Origin: Verrucomicrobiota bacterium
GTDB taxonomy: Bacteria; Verrucomicrobiota; Kiritimatiellia; JAAZAB01
Reading direction: 5' to 3'
Assembly: GCA_018896395.1 (NCBI GenBank)
Contig: JAHIMN010000231.1
Coordinates: 1 to 10,328, forward strand
Length of the DNA stretch: 10,328 bases
In this document: in pieces, positions 1 through 7,112 of the stretch
How positions within the stretch are numbered: the first letter of the stretch is position 1
Layout of the letters: each line of letters begins with the position of its first letter
The notes under the pieces: generated by a model
The model's input: the letters and a program-made list of their open reading frames with translations, nothing else
Database searches by the model: none
What the model was told of the DNA's origin: nothing
Position numbers and translations under genes: made by a program

Positions 1-781
1 GCAACGTGAAAGCGGGTAGCCATGGCCAGAGGGCGATGCGGCCTTTGCCGTATTCGCGCACCGCCAGCAGGGGGACGGATGATGAGTACGTCCCGGGGCC
101 CGTCACTTTCTTGTAATCGTTCGCAGCCGGGTCCGGGAGGAAAGATGCCGCTGTGGGCCTCGTGCGTATCAGCACCTTCCAATTGGGATCGGTCTTAAAG
201 GTGATCGCGCCGGGTTCACCCGGTTCGTAGCGCGCCAGCGGATAAGCCAGACCTTCGACACCTTCTGTGGCAGGATGTTTTTCGAGGATGTCTGTCCAGC
301 TGAACGGGCCGGCTATCCTGGTCTGCCAGAGATTCGCCGGATCACTCTCGGCAATTTGTTCGACCAGTATTTCGGCGCCAACCGGCGCCAGTAACTCCTG
401 CCAGAAACTTATTCCTCTGGCGGCGTACAAATCTTTAAAGATCAGCAACCCTCCGCCTTCCTCGGCGTAGGCGCGGAAAAGCCCCGCGGTTTTTTTGAGA
501 TCAACCCCGGCGGCTATGCCAGCATCACCAATGACCGTGGGTACCACAACAACATTGAACTGCCGCAGGTACTCCGGTGTAATCCCTGCCAGGGTACTGC
601 ACCAGGCCGGTTCAATCCCCTGTGCTTTGAGTTCCCGGAAGATTTCCTCCGGCGCTGCGCTGCCCCAATCCGCTAACAAGACCGTGATTTTCCTGGGGAC
701 AGCGGGTGTCTCCGCGGGGCAGCACGTCAAGTTCAACAAGAACACGGCCACAACCAATCCCAACAGTCTTATCCTTTTCAT
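1..781 (-). CDS. Exported GATase1/ThuA-like domain protein, N-terminal part (runs off the left edge)
   Basis: Reading the minus strand from the ATG at 781 gives 260 uninterrupted codons to the window edge, so the gene is partial at its 3' end. A GGAGG ribosome site (786-790) lies 4 bases before the ATG. Residues 1-21 form a signal peptide: basic MKRIR, a hydrophobic core, then a Cys pair (C20, C21). This could be a lipoprotein site, but the residue before either Cys is atypical (T or C). The mature part looks like a class I glutamine-amidotransferase-like or ThuA-like alpha/beta fold: strand KITVLLADW (31-39), strand FNVVVVP (75-81), then EEGGGLLIFKD (107-117), and later a YGKGRIALWPW segment (244-254). 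No catalytic Cys/His pair is evident, as is common in non-enzymatic members. It follows the MFS gene by 43 bases and is probably cotranscribed. Function is unknown; a sugar-related envelope role is inference. Confidence 0.75.
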   Translation of the reverse strand, partial: MKRIRLLGLVVAVFLLNLTCCPAETPAVPRKITVLLADWGSAAPEEIFRELKAQGIEPAWCSTLAGITPEYLRQFNVVVVPTVIGDAGIAAGVDLKKTAGLFRAYAEEGGGLLIFKDLYAARGISFWQELLAPVGAEILVEQIAESDPANLWQTRIAGPFSWTDILEKHPATEGVEGLAYPLARYEPGEPGAITFKTDPNWKVLIRTRPTAASFLPDPAANDYKKVTGPGTYSSSVPLLAVREYGKGRIALWPWLPAFTL

Positions 782-824
782 GGTTCCTCCCCGTTTTGTT
801 TTTCCTATTTGTTTGGATAGCGCG

Positions 825-2099
825 TCATGGTTTAACACCCGGTTCGGTACTAACGCAAAGACGCAATTGTCTGGGCTCTTGCACGCGGCATGCCAACCAG
901 AACAATGCAAACACGCTCAATGCCAGGCAGATTGTGAAGAGGCTTCGCAGACCCCATTGAGCGGCGATCGCACCAGCAACCAGGGATATCAGTATTGTGC
1001 CTGCTCCAATCCAAAGATTACCGATTGTGATGTGGGCGACCCGGCTCTCATGCGGGCAGGTTTCAAAGAGCATGTTGTAATGTGAAACTAAACCGCTACC
1101 CGAACAGATACCAGCTCCGGTGTAAGCAAGCAGACAACCTATCCTTCCCGGGATCAGTAACATTACCAGAAGGGTGGGAATTTGCACAGCCGTACTTACC
1201 AGTAGGCCCATTCGGTGGCCGCACCTGTCCCCAAGACGTCCGAGAAAAATATTGGCTGATGCTATCCCTAACAACATGACCGCGCTGTATGAAACCAGTG
1301 TTCCCCCGTCAATCTTTCCGCCTTCGGCTGAGGTGTAATACATTGCGATGAATGGGATGATGCAAAATCCGGCGGTGGCCAGCAAACGCGCAATCAGGAA
1401 ATTGCGGAAATTTCGATCAAGTAAACTCTCTTTGAAACGCAAAAATAACGTCACCACTGTAAGTCGGGGTGTCTCTGCCGTCGCACTTGCACCGGAGTCA
1501 TCAATTCTATACAGGATGCCCCATGACAGGATTAACAGCATACCTGTAGCCAAGTAGAGATTGGAATACATCGCTGGACTATCTGACAGTTTGAGCAGGC
1601 GGCCGGCAATCACAGTTCCGATTGCCCCTGCCAGTGCGCTCACACCCCAGATGAAACCGGTTACGGTCCCCCGGATGTCCTGGCGGAAAATGTGGGCGAG
1701 CCAATCTGACCAAACCGCTGTCACAATCCCCCATGCCGCCATGTAGCCGATTAAGCCTGCCAACATTCCCCACCGAAACAGTGACGGCGACAATTCTTCC
1801 GCGAAGCGCGCGAGAACGGCCATCAGAAGCGCAAAAGGGACGATGACCAGCAATGTCCACAACATCAGTTGAAACTTGCGTTTCTTGAGCGACACAAAAA
1901 GACACATGCCAAGTAGCTGCGGCAGGAGTGAACCGGCAGACACAATACCGTATATTGAGCCGATCATCACCCCGCCAGCCCCGTATTTTAGAAGCAAGAT
2001 AGTCAGCACTGTAGCTGGAGTAACCAGGCAATTGGCAAACCCTACCAGAGATTCTGCCGTCACGTTCAACACTGCGTTGCGATATTCTCTGTGATTCAT
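825..2099 (-). CDS. Major facilitator superfamily (MFS) transporter, 424 aa
   Basis: A full-length integral membrane protein with about twelve hydrophobic segments, the usual MFS length, and a polar central loop (about residues 198-231) splitting two six-helix halves. The loop between helices 8 and 9 has an MFS motif-A-like sequence, GRLGDRCGHRMGLL (287-300). Other recognisable parts are AAWGIVTAVWSDWLAH (121-136) and the glycine/alanine-rich helix GVSALAGAIGTVIAGRLL (152-169). The start is an ATG at 2099 with only a weak AGGG upstream. Substrate cannot be read from sequence. Because it lies downstream of a sugar-catabolism operon, sugar or sugar-acid uptake is likely, but the 282-base hairpin-rich gap means it may be a separate transcription unit. 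MFS membership is very secure; substrate is inference. Confidence 0.93.
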   Translation of the reverse strand: MNHREYRNAVLNVTAESLVGFANCLVTPATVLTILLLKYGAGGVMIGSIYGIVSAGSLLPQLLGMCLFVSLKKRKFQLMLWTLLVIVPFALLMAVLARFAEELSPSLFRWGMLAGLIGYMAAWGIVTAVWSDWLAHIFRQDIRGTVTGFIWGVSALAGAIGTVIAGRLLKLSDSPAMYSNLYLATGMLLILSWGILYRIDDSGASATAETPRLTVVTLFLRFKESLLDRNFRNFLIARLLATAGFCIIPFIAMYYTSAEGGKIDGGTLVSYSAVMLLGIASANIFLGRLGDRCGHRMGLLVSTAVQIPTLLVMLLIPGRIGCLLAYTGAGICSGSGLVSHYNMLFETCPHESRVAHITIGNLWIGAGTILISLVAGAIAAQWGLRSLFTICLALSVFALFWLACRVQEPRQLRLCVSTEPGVKP

Positions 2100-2165
2100 T
2101 TAATGTCGTTTCCCTACAAGCAGTTAATCAATTGGCTCCGGAGTGGGCGATCAACTCCTCTAAAC

Positions 2166-2206
2166 TGACCTATTCATGAAGATTTCAGTTCTTCATGAAT
2201 AGGTCA
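2166..2206. repeat. Perfect 17-bp inverted repeat with 7-base loop
   Basis: Arms 2166-2182 and 2190-2206 are exactly complementary, with loop TTTCAGT. The arm contains the self-complementary ATTCATGAA(T) core that recurs at 2341-2350. Without a T-run on either side it is not a canonical Rho-independent terminator. It could still stabilise an mRNA end, block readthrough into the MFS gene, or be an end of a small mobile element. Confidence 0.85.
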
Positions 2207-2216
2207 TCTGAAAGGC

Positions 2217-2293
2217 TTCGACGTGAGCGACTTGGGTCGCTCGTGCTCAGGGTTAGCCTTGAGCAAGCCTGCAATTTTTGCAGGCGCGTCGAA
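2217..2293. repeat. Cloverleaf-like set of nested hairpins (77 bases)
   Basis: A 7-bp outer stem (TTCGACG 2217-2223 with CGTCGAA 2287-2293) encloses three adjacent perfect hairpins: 2225-2231/2236-2242 (7 bp, loop TTGG), 2244-2249/2260-2265 (6 bp), and 2267-2274/2278-2285 (8 bp, loop TTT). All pairings were checked base by base. Size and layout resemble a tRNA cloverleaf, but there is no TTCRA T-loop, no D-loop GG in place and no 7-base anticodon loop, so it is not a tRNA. It is more likely a palindromic intergenic repeat. Whether it folds in RNA or acts as DNA is unknown. Confidence 0.65.
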
Positions 2294-2318
2294 ATTTCAA
2301 AGCCATTGGCTTTGAAAT
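2294..2318. repeat. Perfect 11-bp hairpin with 3-base loop
   Basis: ATTTCAAAGCC (2294-2304) pairs exactly with GGCTTTGAAAT (2308-2318) around ATT. It directly abuts the outer stem of the cloverleaf-like element. An imperfect hairpin follows at 2321-2351 (7 bp ATGAAAA/TTTTCAT, a 2x2 mismatch, then 4 bp). No U-tract follows on the minus strand. Confidence 0.8.
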
Positions 2319-2381
2319 GCTTATGAATGAAAATATGGTTTTCATGAATAATGCAGGCTAAGCAGATTTTTTTTCATAGTC

Positions 2382-2989
2382 TCATCCAAACTGATAGTTC
2401 ATAACCCGCGTTAATTCATCGATCACAGCAATTGCATTCTCTATCGGCGTTTCCCGGGGAAGCGGCTTGGCTGTTTCCAGAAAATATCCGCCGCCTTCAG
2501 AAAGAATTTTTACGGCCTCCCGGACTTCGGCACGAGCCTGATCAGGGCTGCCAAAAACAATTGCTCCCTGGGTGCCAATTCCTCCCCGAAAAGTTAAATC
2601 TTTACCAAACTCCTTCTTTGTTCTTCGAATGTCCATTGCTCCCGGCGTGTTTTTACAATCTTCTCGATATCTGACTGGGGAACCAGGTCAATCCGCGGTA
2701 TTTGAGAGGCATCCGGCTCCTTTAACGGCGGATTAACGAAAGTATAACCGCCTTCTTCTCTCTTCCACTCGGAACCGAACCTATCCTTAAATCCATCTGC
2801 AGTTACATCGTGGTCCTCAACTTCCCAGAGAATACGGATAATATCATCCGGCGGGCATGGCCAGGCATCACGAGACCCCCATAGACCTGACATTTTGTTT
2901 AAGAGAGTCTTGTCCAGATAAAGGGTATAAGGTATCCTTTCCGGTGTCTTATGATTTAAGGCTTCAAATGCAAGTTCTCTGGATGTCAC
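2382..2989 (-). pseudogene. Uroporphyrinogen-decarboxylase-like (URO-D superfamily) gene with internal deletion
   Basis: Two frames carry the two ends of one URO-D-like protein. The first (2594-2989, GTG start) begins MTSRELAFEALNHKTPERIP, the typical N-terminus of this family, and stays family-like to about KTRRE before an out-of-frame tail and stop. The second (from about 2636 to 2382) gives the usual C-terminus: MDIRRTKKEFGKDLTF, then RGGIGTQ, a GGGYFLETAKPL segment and TPIENAIAVIDE. About 200 residues of the barrel expected in a 340-380 residue protein are absent, and the frame changes at about 2636-2650. Its GTG overlaps the Gfo/Idh stop by 4 bases (GTGA), so it was the last gene of the operon. 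Relatives in such clusters may be cobalamin/corrinoid methyltransferases rather than haem enzymes (inference). A real deletion or an assembly error are both possible. Confidence 0.8.
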
Positions 2990-3978
2990 AGCTGAACCCT
3001 CACAGGCTCATGTTTTTTCCATGATTTTATTATTGCCTCACAGACAGACATGGAAACAAGACCCTCATCAGCTGATGTCTCAGGCTTGCCAATCCCTTCA
3101 GTTGCGTCTAAGAATGCCTGATGTTCTTGCCGGTACATGTCGTCGCGCTCAACAACAAAGTTCTCGGTTCTTACTTTTAACTCTTCTCTGGTCCCGATTC
3201 TTAATAGGCCGTCCATTAAATCCAGAACAGCCCAACCCTTATCGCCCACGATTTCATACTCATGCCGCATCGGCATTTGTACATAATTAAGATGAATGGA
3301 TGATACCAGAGGCAGTTTATATTCACAATTAATCACGGCAACATTGGGATTAGAAGAGAGTTCCAAATTGCCGGACTGAAAAGCAGATGTGCATACCAAG
3401 ACGGGTTTTTCTTTAAGAAGCCAGTAAAATAGATCCGGCTGATGGGCATAATCAAGAAACAATGCCCCTTCCTGATTTGCCTGGTGACGGGAAACTGAGT
3501 TAACAAGAGTAACATATGTGCCGACTCTGGCATGGGCATGAAGCACTGTACCCAGGATTCCCTGGTCAATAATTTCCTTGAGCCTTTTCAAACCTGGATG
3601 AAAGTGCAGGTTAAAACCGATATTCAAGATTTTGGATGATCTGTCTGCCGCTTCCTTCATTTTAACGGCATCCGCAAGATTATCGCTCATTGGTTTTTCA
3701 CAAAGCACATGGATACCCGCCTCAAGCGCCTGGATGACCTGCGCAGTGTGCATATTATGGGGTGTTGCAATCAATGCTATATCAGGCGCAGTTTCCAGCA
3801 TAGCCTCAAAAGATTGGTAAGCAGGCAAATCACCAAGCTGGTTTCGCACCATGGCAAGAGTTTCTGCATTCGGCTCTACCAATTCCACACACACATCCGA
3901 CCGCTCACAAAGCAACCGGGCGTGGCGCTTGCCGATTGAGCCGAGTCCCACCACCGCTATTCTCTTTTTCACTGCCAT
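2986..3978 (-). CDS. Gfo/Idh/MocA-family NAD(P)-dependent sugar oxidoreductase, 330 aa
   Basis: The N-terminal Rossmann fold has the dinucleotide motif GLGSIG (11-16), the strand IALIATPHNMH (67-77) and the family signature CEKP (93-96), whose Lys is catalytic in characterised members. The C-terminal alpha/beta domain starts near GFNLHFHPGLKRLKE (121-135) and carries ALFLDYAHQPDLFYWLL (172-188), where D176 and H179 match the usual D-x-x-H active-site pair. Length is normal. The ATG at 3978 lies inside the end of the SDR gene (10-base overlap), with a GGGGG stretch (3988-3992) upstream as ribosome site. Such enzymes oxidise or reduce a sugar, inositol or sugar-acid hydroxyl. Next to an epimerase and an SDR it probably handles an amino-sugar or sugar-acid intermediate. 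Exact substrate unknown. Confidence 0.93.
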   Translation of the reverse strand: MAVKKRIAVVGLGSIGKRHARLLCERSDVCVELVEPNAETLAMVRNQLGDLPAYQSFEAMLETAPDIALIATPHNMHTAQVIQALEAGIHVLCEKPMSDNLADAVKMKEAADRSSKILNIGFNLHFHPGLKRLKEIIDQGILGTVLHAHARVGTYVTLVNSVSRHQANQEGALFLDYAHQPDLFYWLLKEKPVLVCTSAFQSGNLELSSNPNVAVINCEYKLPLVSSIHLNYVQMPMRHEYEIVGDKGWAVLDLMDGLLRIGTREELKVRTENFVVERDDMYRQEHQAFLDATEGIGKPETSADEGLVSMSVCEAIIKSWKKHEPVRVQL

Positions 3979-4775
3979 ATGGAAAATCCCCCATCAACCA
4001 CAAGATTATGGCCCGTCACATAATCAGAAGCAGGCGATGCCAGAAATAATACCGCACCTTTAATATCAACGCCGTCACGGCCCATTCTCCCAAGGGGCGT
4101 GCGGTCACTATAATCTCGCACAAACCCTTCGGGCAGGTCTCTGTTGAATCCGCCCGGAGAAATAGCATTTACATTTATTCCCATGGGAGAGAGAAGCCCT
4201 GCCAGATCCCTGGTCATGCCTATCACTCCTGCTTTTGCCGCAGCATAATCAATGGGTTGACCGGCCATATTGTTGCGTTCGTACATCCGCCGGTCGCGGC
4301 CAACTATCCCGGCCATGGAGGCAATGTTGATGATTTTACCGCTCTGTTGCTTGGCCATAATCTTCCCGGCTTCACGACAGCAGTAGAGGACTCCGGTAAG
4401 ATTCAATTCTATGAGTTTAGAAATATCATCCGGTGACCTTTCAAAAAGATGACACACGCCTTTGCCGGAACCGCCGCCGACATTGTTAACCAGGATATCA
4501 ATATGCCCTTTCCACTCTTGTGCTTTTTTTACTACTTCAGCAACCTTGACAGGGTCAGTTTGATCCAGTTCCAAGGGTAAAACCTCTGCACCGTATTTCT
4601 CGTTTAATTTTTTGGCCGATTCCTGTGCCCGGGAAATACTTCTTGACGTAATTGCCACACTGCATCCAGCACCGGCCAAAATACAGCTCATATCATACCC
4701 CAGGTGAACAGCTCCGCCTGTTATCAAAGCGACCTTACCAGTAAGATCGAACATCCGCACAATTTCTTCATGCAT
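3969..4775 (-). CDS. Classical short-chain dehydrogenase/reductase (SDR), 268 aa
   Basis: A complete classical SDR: cofactor motif TGGAVHLG (19-26, a TGxxxGxG variant with H in the loop), D71 after strand 3, NNVG (97-100, usually NNAG), catalytic N125 (LNLTG), S153 (IASMAG), and Y177-x-x-x-K181, then SPGGFNRDL (206-214) and the C-terminal VDGGFS. The length of 268 is standard. The sequence resembles gluconate 5-dehydrogenase or FabG-type sugar and hydroxyacyl oxidoreductases. The context favours oxidation or reduction of a sugar or sugar acid over fatty-acid synthesis. The ATG at 4775 has an AAGGAG ribosome site (4785-4790) inside the 3' end of the epimerase gene, 9 bases upstream. The genes are 3 bases apart, so translation is probably coupled. 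Confidence 0.93.
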   Translation of the reverse strand: MHEEIVRMFDLTGKVALITGGAVHLGYDMSCILAGAGCSVAITSRSISRAQESAKKLNEKYGAEVLPLELDQTDPVKVAEVVKKAQEWKGHIDILVNNVGGGSGKGVCHLFERSPDDISKLIELNLTGVLYCCREAGKIMAKQQSGKIINIASMAGIVGRDRRMYERNNMAGQPIDYAAAKAGVIGMTRDLAGLLSPMGINVNAISPGGFNRDLPEGFVRDYSDRTPLGRMGRDGVDIKGAVLFLASPASDYVTGHNLVVDGGFSIWQ

Positions 4776-4778
4776 GTG

Positions 4779-5960
4779 TTATATCTCCTTTTTCATTTCT
4801 TCAAGCAGTTTCCAACAGTACAACTGCATCCGCGGCAGATGAAACGGTCCGGCCCAGCGATTGCCCTTGACCGTGGAAGAAATCGTCCCGTCTCTATGCA
4901 GATACTTAAACCACTCTCCGTTTTTCCTGTCAGGAAAATGTGAGTAGGCCCACTCATGGATTTTCTCATGCCAGTCTTCGTACTTCTTCTGGCCGGTCAG
5001 ATAATGGGCCAACAAACACGCATAGAGAGCTTCATTATGGGGCCACCAGAGCTTCATGTCGTGCTCATATTGCTCGCAGGGCTTGCCTTCCACATCAACG
5101 AAGTAAAGAATGCCGCCGTATTCTTTATCCCAGCCCCAATCTAATGACCAGTCAAGGATAGTACATCCTTTTTCGATTAAATTCTTGTCATTTCTATGCC
5201 GGCCTTCTTCCATGATAAACCAGGAGGTTTCTATCGCATGTCCGGGATTGATGCACCGGCCCTCCGGGCTGTCCAGCCTTTCGCCATTGACACCAACTGT
5301 TTCAAAGAGAGCTCTCTCATCATAGTGCATGAAATCTTCAAGAACTTCCTTCAGAGAGTTATCAATTACCTCCTCGTATAATGGGTCATCACCTGTTTTG
5401 CGGATTTGCTGGGTGGTAGCCAGGAGTATCATAGGCATGGCATGGCTTTTCACCTGTCTGGTTTGCGGGTAAATTTTGGGCGGAAGAAGCTCGGGATTCT
5501 GGTAGTACCGTATAAGTAATTTGTAGAGTTTCTTTGCCCTTTCCAGCTTCTTTTCATCTCCGGCTGCCAGAGAGTATTCCGCAAAAGCTATTACTCCAAA
5601 CGTCTCCGCGTAAATATATCTCCTTTTTCTCAAAGGCCGGCCATCACGGGTTACCTCAAAGAACATCCGTCCATCTGTGTCAAAGCAATATTTCTCAAGA
5701 AATTCAATACCGTGTCTTGATGTATTGAGCCACTCTGGGCGTTTTTCCACACTGTTGTATAATAGAGCCATAAGCCAGGTAAAACGGCCCAGTACCCAGA
5801 CTGGTTTGTCGGTGTTTAAGATGGTTCCATCCTGGTCCAGATAATTAAGAAATCCTCCATGCTCATGATCAATAGTGTGTTTCATCCAGAAGGGAATAGT
5901 ATCTTTCAACAACCCGTCACGGTGGATTACAATCAGCTCTTCTATTCTATTCTTTTTCAT
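4779..5960 (-). CDS. N-acylglucosamine 2-epimerase (AGE/RnBP type), 393 aa
   Basis: A full-length (alpha/alpha)6-barrel epimerase interconverting N-acetylglucosamine and N-acetylmannosamine in the cytoplasm. Recognisable blocks are GRFTW (58-62), the INPGHAIETSWF block (237-248), GWDKEYGGILYF (276-287), MKLWWPHNEAL (302-312), GEWFKYL (348-354) and GPFHLPR (371-377), closely like renin-binding-protein epimerases. As I recall, the essential residues in Anabaena AGE are R57, H239, E308 and H372; here R59, H241, E310 and H374 sit at those places with a constant shift of two. This favours GlcNAc 2-epimerase over the related cellobiose 2-epimerases and mannose isomerases. The ATG at 5960 lies 17 bases after the BNR gene and has no clear ribosome site, so translation may be coupled. 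In sialic acid breakdown this enzyme would turn ManNAc into GlcNAc. Confidence 0.92.
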   Translation of the reverse strand: MKKNRIEELIVIHRDGLLKDTIPFWMKHTIDHEHGGFLNYLDQDGTILNTDKPVWVLGRFTWLMALLYNSVEKRPEWLNTSRHGIEFLEKYCFDTDGRMFFEVTRDGRPLRKRRYIYAETFGVIAFAEYSLAAGDEKKLERAKKLYKLLIRYYQNPELLPPKIYPQTRQVKSHAMPMILLATTQQIRKTGDDPLYEEVIDNSLKEVLEDFMHYDERALFETVGVNGERLDSPEGRCINPGHAIETSWFIMEEGRHRNDKNLIEKGCTILDWSLDWGWDKEYGGILYFVDVEGKPCEQYEHDMKLWWPHNEALYACLLAHYLTGQKKYEDWHEKIHEWAYSHFPDRKNGEWFKYLHRDGTISSTVKGNRWAGPFHLPRMQLYCWKLLEEMKKEI

Positions 5961-5977
5961 TTTTTAGCACGAATAAG

Positions 5978-7081
5978 TCACTTGCGCTTCACAGTCACAT
6001 ACGTGCCCACGATCGCACTCTTGATACCCTCGGAATCATTGGGGTCTGTTCGGGCATACGCAACAAGCACTGTGTCCGGACCAACTGCCTCAATCCAGTC
6101 GTAGTTACCGGCATCATAGGCTAACGCTCCATGATAAAGGCAGAAATGGCCGAGCCAGGTATGTCCGTTATCAAGGCTGAACATAAGCCAGTCGCCCGGC
6201 CTGCCGTAAACCACGGCAATTACGCCGTTTTCCATTAAACAGGATTTCGGATAAACTCCGCGGTCGGCAACCGGGTCGGCATTGCTCCAGGTTTTTCCAT
6301 TGTCATCGGACCGGCTCATATAAAGAGGCCTATATGCCCTGTTCCTATACGCCCCGCCAGTCCGCATAAAGCAGAGGATTTCGCCGTTGGGCAGCAGAAG
6401 CAGATGAGGTTCGCAAAAACCGTCTAACCTTAGATTTTGCTCTTTTGTCAAATCAAATGCCACTGTTGCGAGATACTGCCATGTTTTACCGCGGTCGACA
6501 GATCGGACGACAACGGTACGCCATTTGAACGATTTTTCGTAGTCAGCGTTGAATCCAGCGTGCCCGGAAGCCAGCAAACTGCCGTCACTAAGTCCCACAA
6601 TTGCGTGGTCTATGTAGGCATAACCGGCTTTCGTGCCCTCCTCCGGAGAAAACTCGAATAGTTCGGGGATATCGGTTAGCGTAGTTGTCTCTTCCTTGTG
6701 CGTATAGCCATTATCCGTTGAGCGGTAAAGCTTGGTCTGGTAGTCGCCTTTCCGGCCTGCCCCTACCAGCCAGGTACTTGACAAATGAATAATCTCACCG
6801 TCCGGGAACTGGTAGGCATTGTGAGTAGGCCAGCCCGGCGTTTCGCACCAGGTTCGTCCGCCGTCCTTCGAACGCCTCCAGGATGTGGGTTCGGGCGCTG
6901 GAAACCCCTGACTGCCGCCCGCCACAATCTCCCCATTCGCCAGCTTGAACATGTAGGCGGCCGGACATGTTGTTTCGTGTGCCGGGATAATGGTCTGCGT
7001 CTCCCCAATGCTGATTTCAACTTTGTCATCCTCGTAAACACATCGAATATGTTTCATCTGTTCTGCAGTTTTCTTCGCCAT
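5978..7081 (-). CDS. BNR/Asp-box six-bladed beta-propeller protein, sialidase-like, 367 aa
   Basis: Five Asp-box repeats (S-x-D-x-G-x-T-W/H) are visible: SKDGGRTW (71-78), STDNGYTH (121-128), SVDRGKTW (194-201), SDDNGKTW (258-265) and SLDNGHTW (302-309), giving a sialidase-type propeller. Candidate active-site residues are E224 (CEPH), R240 (FMRTGG) and R294 (YGRPGD). The first arginine of the triad, usually in a RIP motif near the N-terminus, is not seen; the corresponding place reads CPAAYMFKLANGEI (39-52). I chose the ATG at 7081 because AAAAGGAG (7088-7095) sits 6 bases upstream. A longer frame opens at a TTG (7120) with no ribosome site. There is no signal peptide, so it is probably cytoplasmic. 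It leads the operon with the epimerase. True sialidase activity is uncertain; another glycosidase or lyase on the same fold is possible. Confidence 0.87.
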   Translation of the reverse strand: MAKKTAEQMKHIRCVYEDDKVEISIGETQTIIPAHETTCPAAYMFKLANGEIVAGGSQGFPAPEPTSWRRSKDGGRTWCETPGWPTHNAYQFPDGEIIHLSSTWLVGAGRKGDYQTKLYRSTDNGYTHKEETTTLTDIPELFEFSPEEGTKAGYAYIDHAIVGLSDGSLLASGHAGFNADYEKSFKWRTVVVRSVDRGKTWQYLATVAFDLTKEQNLRLDGFCEPHLLLLPNGEILCFMRTGGAYRNRAYRPLYMSRSDDNGKTWSNADPVADRGVYPKSCLMENGVIAVVYGRPGDWLMFSLDNGHTWLGHFCLYHGALAYDAGNYDWIEAVGPDTVLVAYARTDPNDSEGIKSAIVGTYVTVKRK

Positions 7082-7087
7082 CTCTTT

Positions 7088-7095
7088 CTCCTTTT
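7088..7095 (-). promoter_or_regulatory. Strong ribosome binding site deciding the BNR gene start
   Basis: The minus strand reads AAAAGGAG followed by AAAGAG and ATG (7081). This strong Shine-Dalgarno at a 6-base spacing places the start at 7081 rather than at the TTG at 7120, which would add 13 polar residues (MQNSRIQKQKEKE) overlapping this site. Confidence 0.8.
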
Positions 7096-7112
7096 GTTTC
7101 TGAATCCTGGAG

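Larger units (their letters stand above)
2100..2381. other. Hairpin-rich intergenic region with no gene
   Basis: No credible coding frame occurs here. Instead it holds a run of consecutive inverted repeats (2166-2206, 2225-2242, 2244-2265, 2267-2285, 2294-2318, and an imperfect one at 2321-2351). The 10-mer TTCATGAATA occurs directly at 2192-2201 and 2341-2350 and inverted at 2171-2180, so copies of it bracket most of the array, like the ends of a small non-autonomous element. No hairpin is followed by a U-tract in the minus-strand direction, so I cannot name a minus-strand intrinsic terminator. A T8 run at 2367-2374 would read as U only on the plus strand, where no gene ends. Confidence 0.7.

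Noticed and set aside
495..1085. Plus-strand 196-codon frame
   Set aside because: It runs antisense across the exported-protein start and the MFS end, and its composition is unlike a real protein.
825..2094. Overlapping frames on both strands within the MFS gene (for example 1579-2031 minus and 1348-1557 plus)
   Set aside because: Their translations show no family features, while the 424-aa MFS frame has clear membrane segments and motif A.
2217..2293. A tRNA gene suggested by the cloverleaf layout
   Set aside because: There is no T-loop consensus, no D-loop GG pair, no 7-base anticodon loop, and the first and third arms have unsuitable lengths and loops.
2321..2374. Plus-strand intrinsic terminator (imperfect hairpin plus T8 at 2367-2374)
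   Set aside because: No plus-strand gene ends here, the hairpin is weak, and 15 bases separate its end from the T-run.
2382..2989. Programmed frameshift joining the two URO-D frames
   Set aside because: A simple frameshift would not account for the roughly 200 missing central residues.
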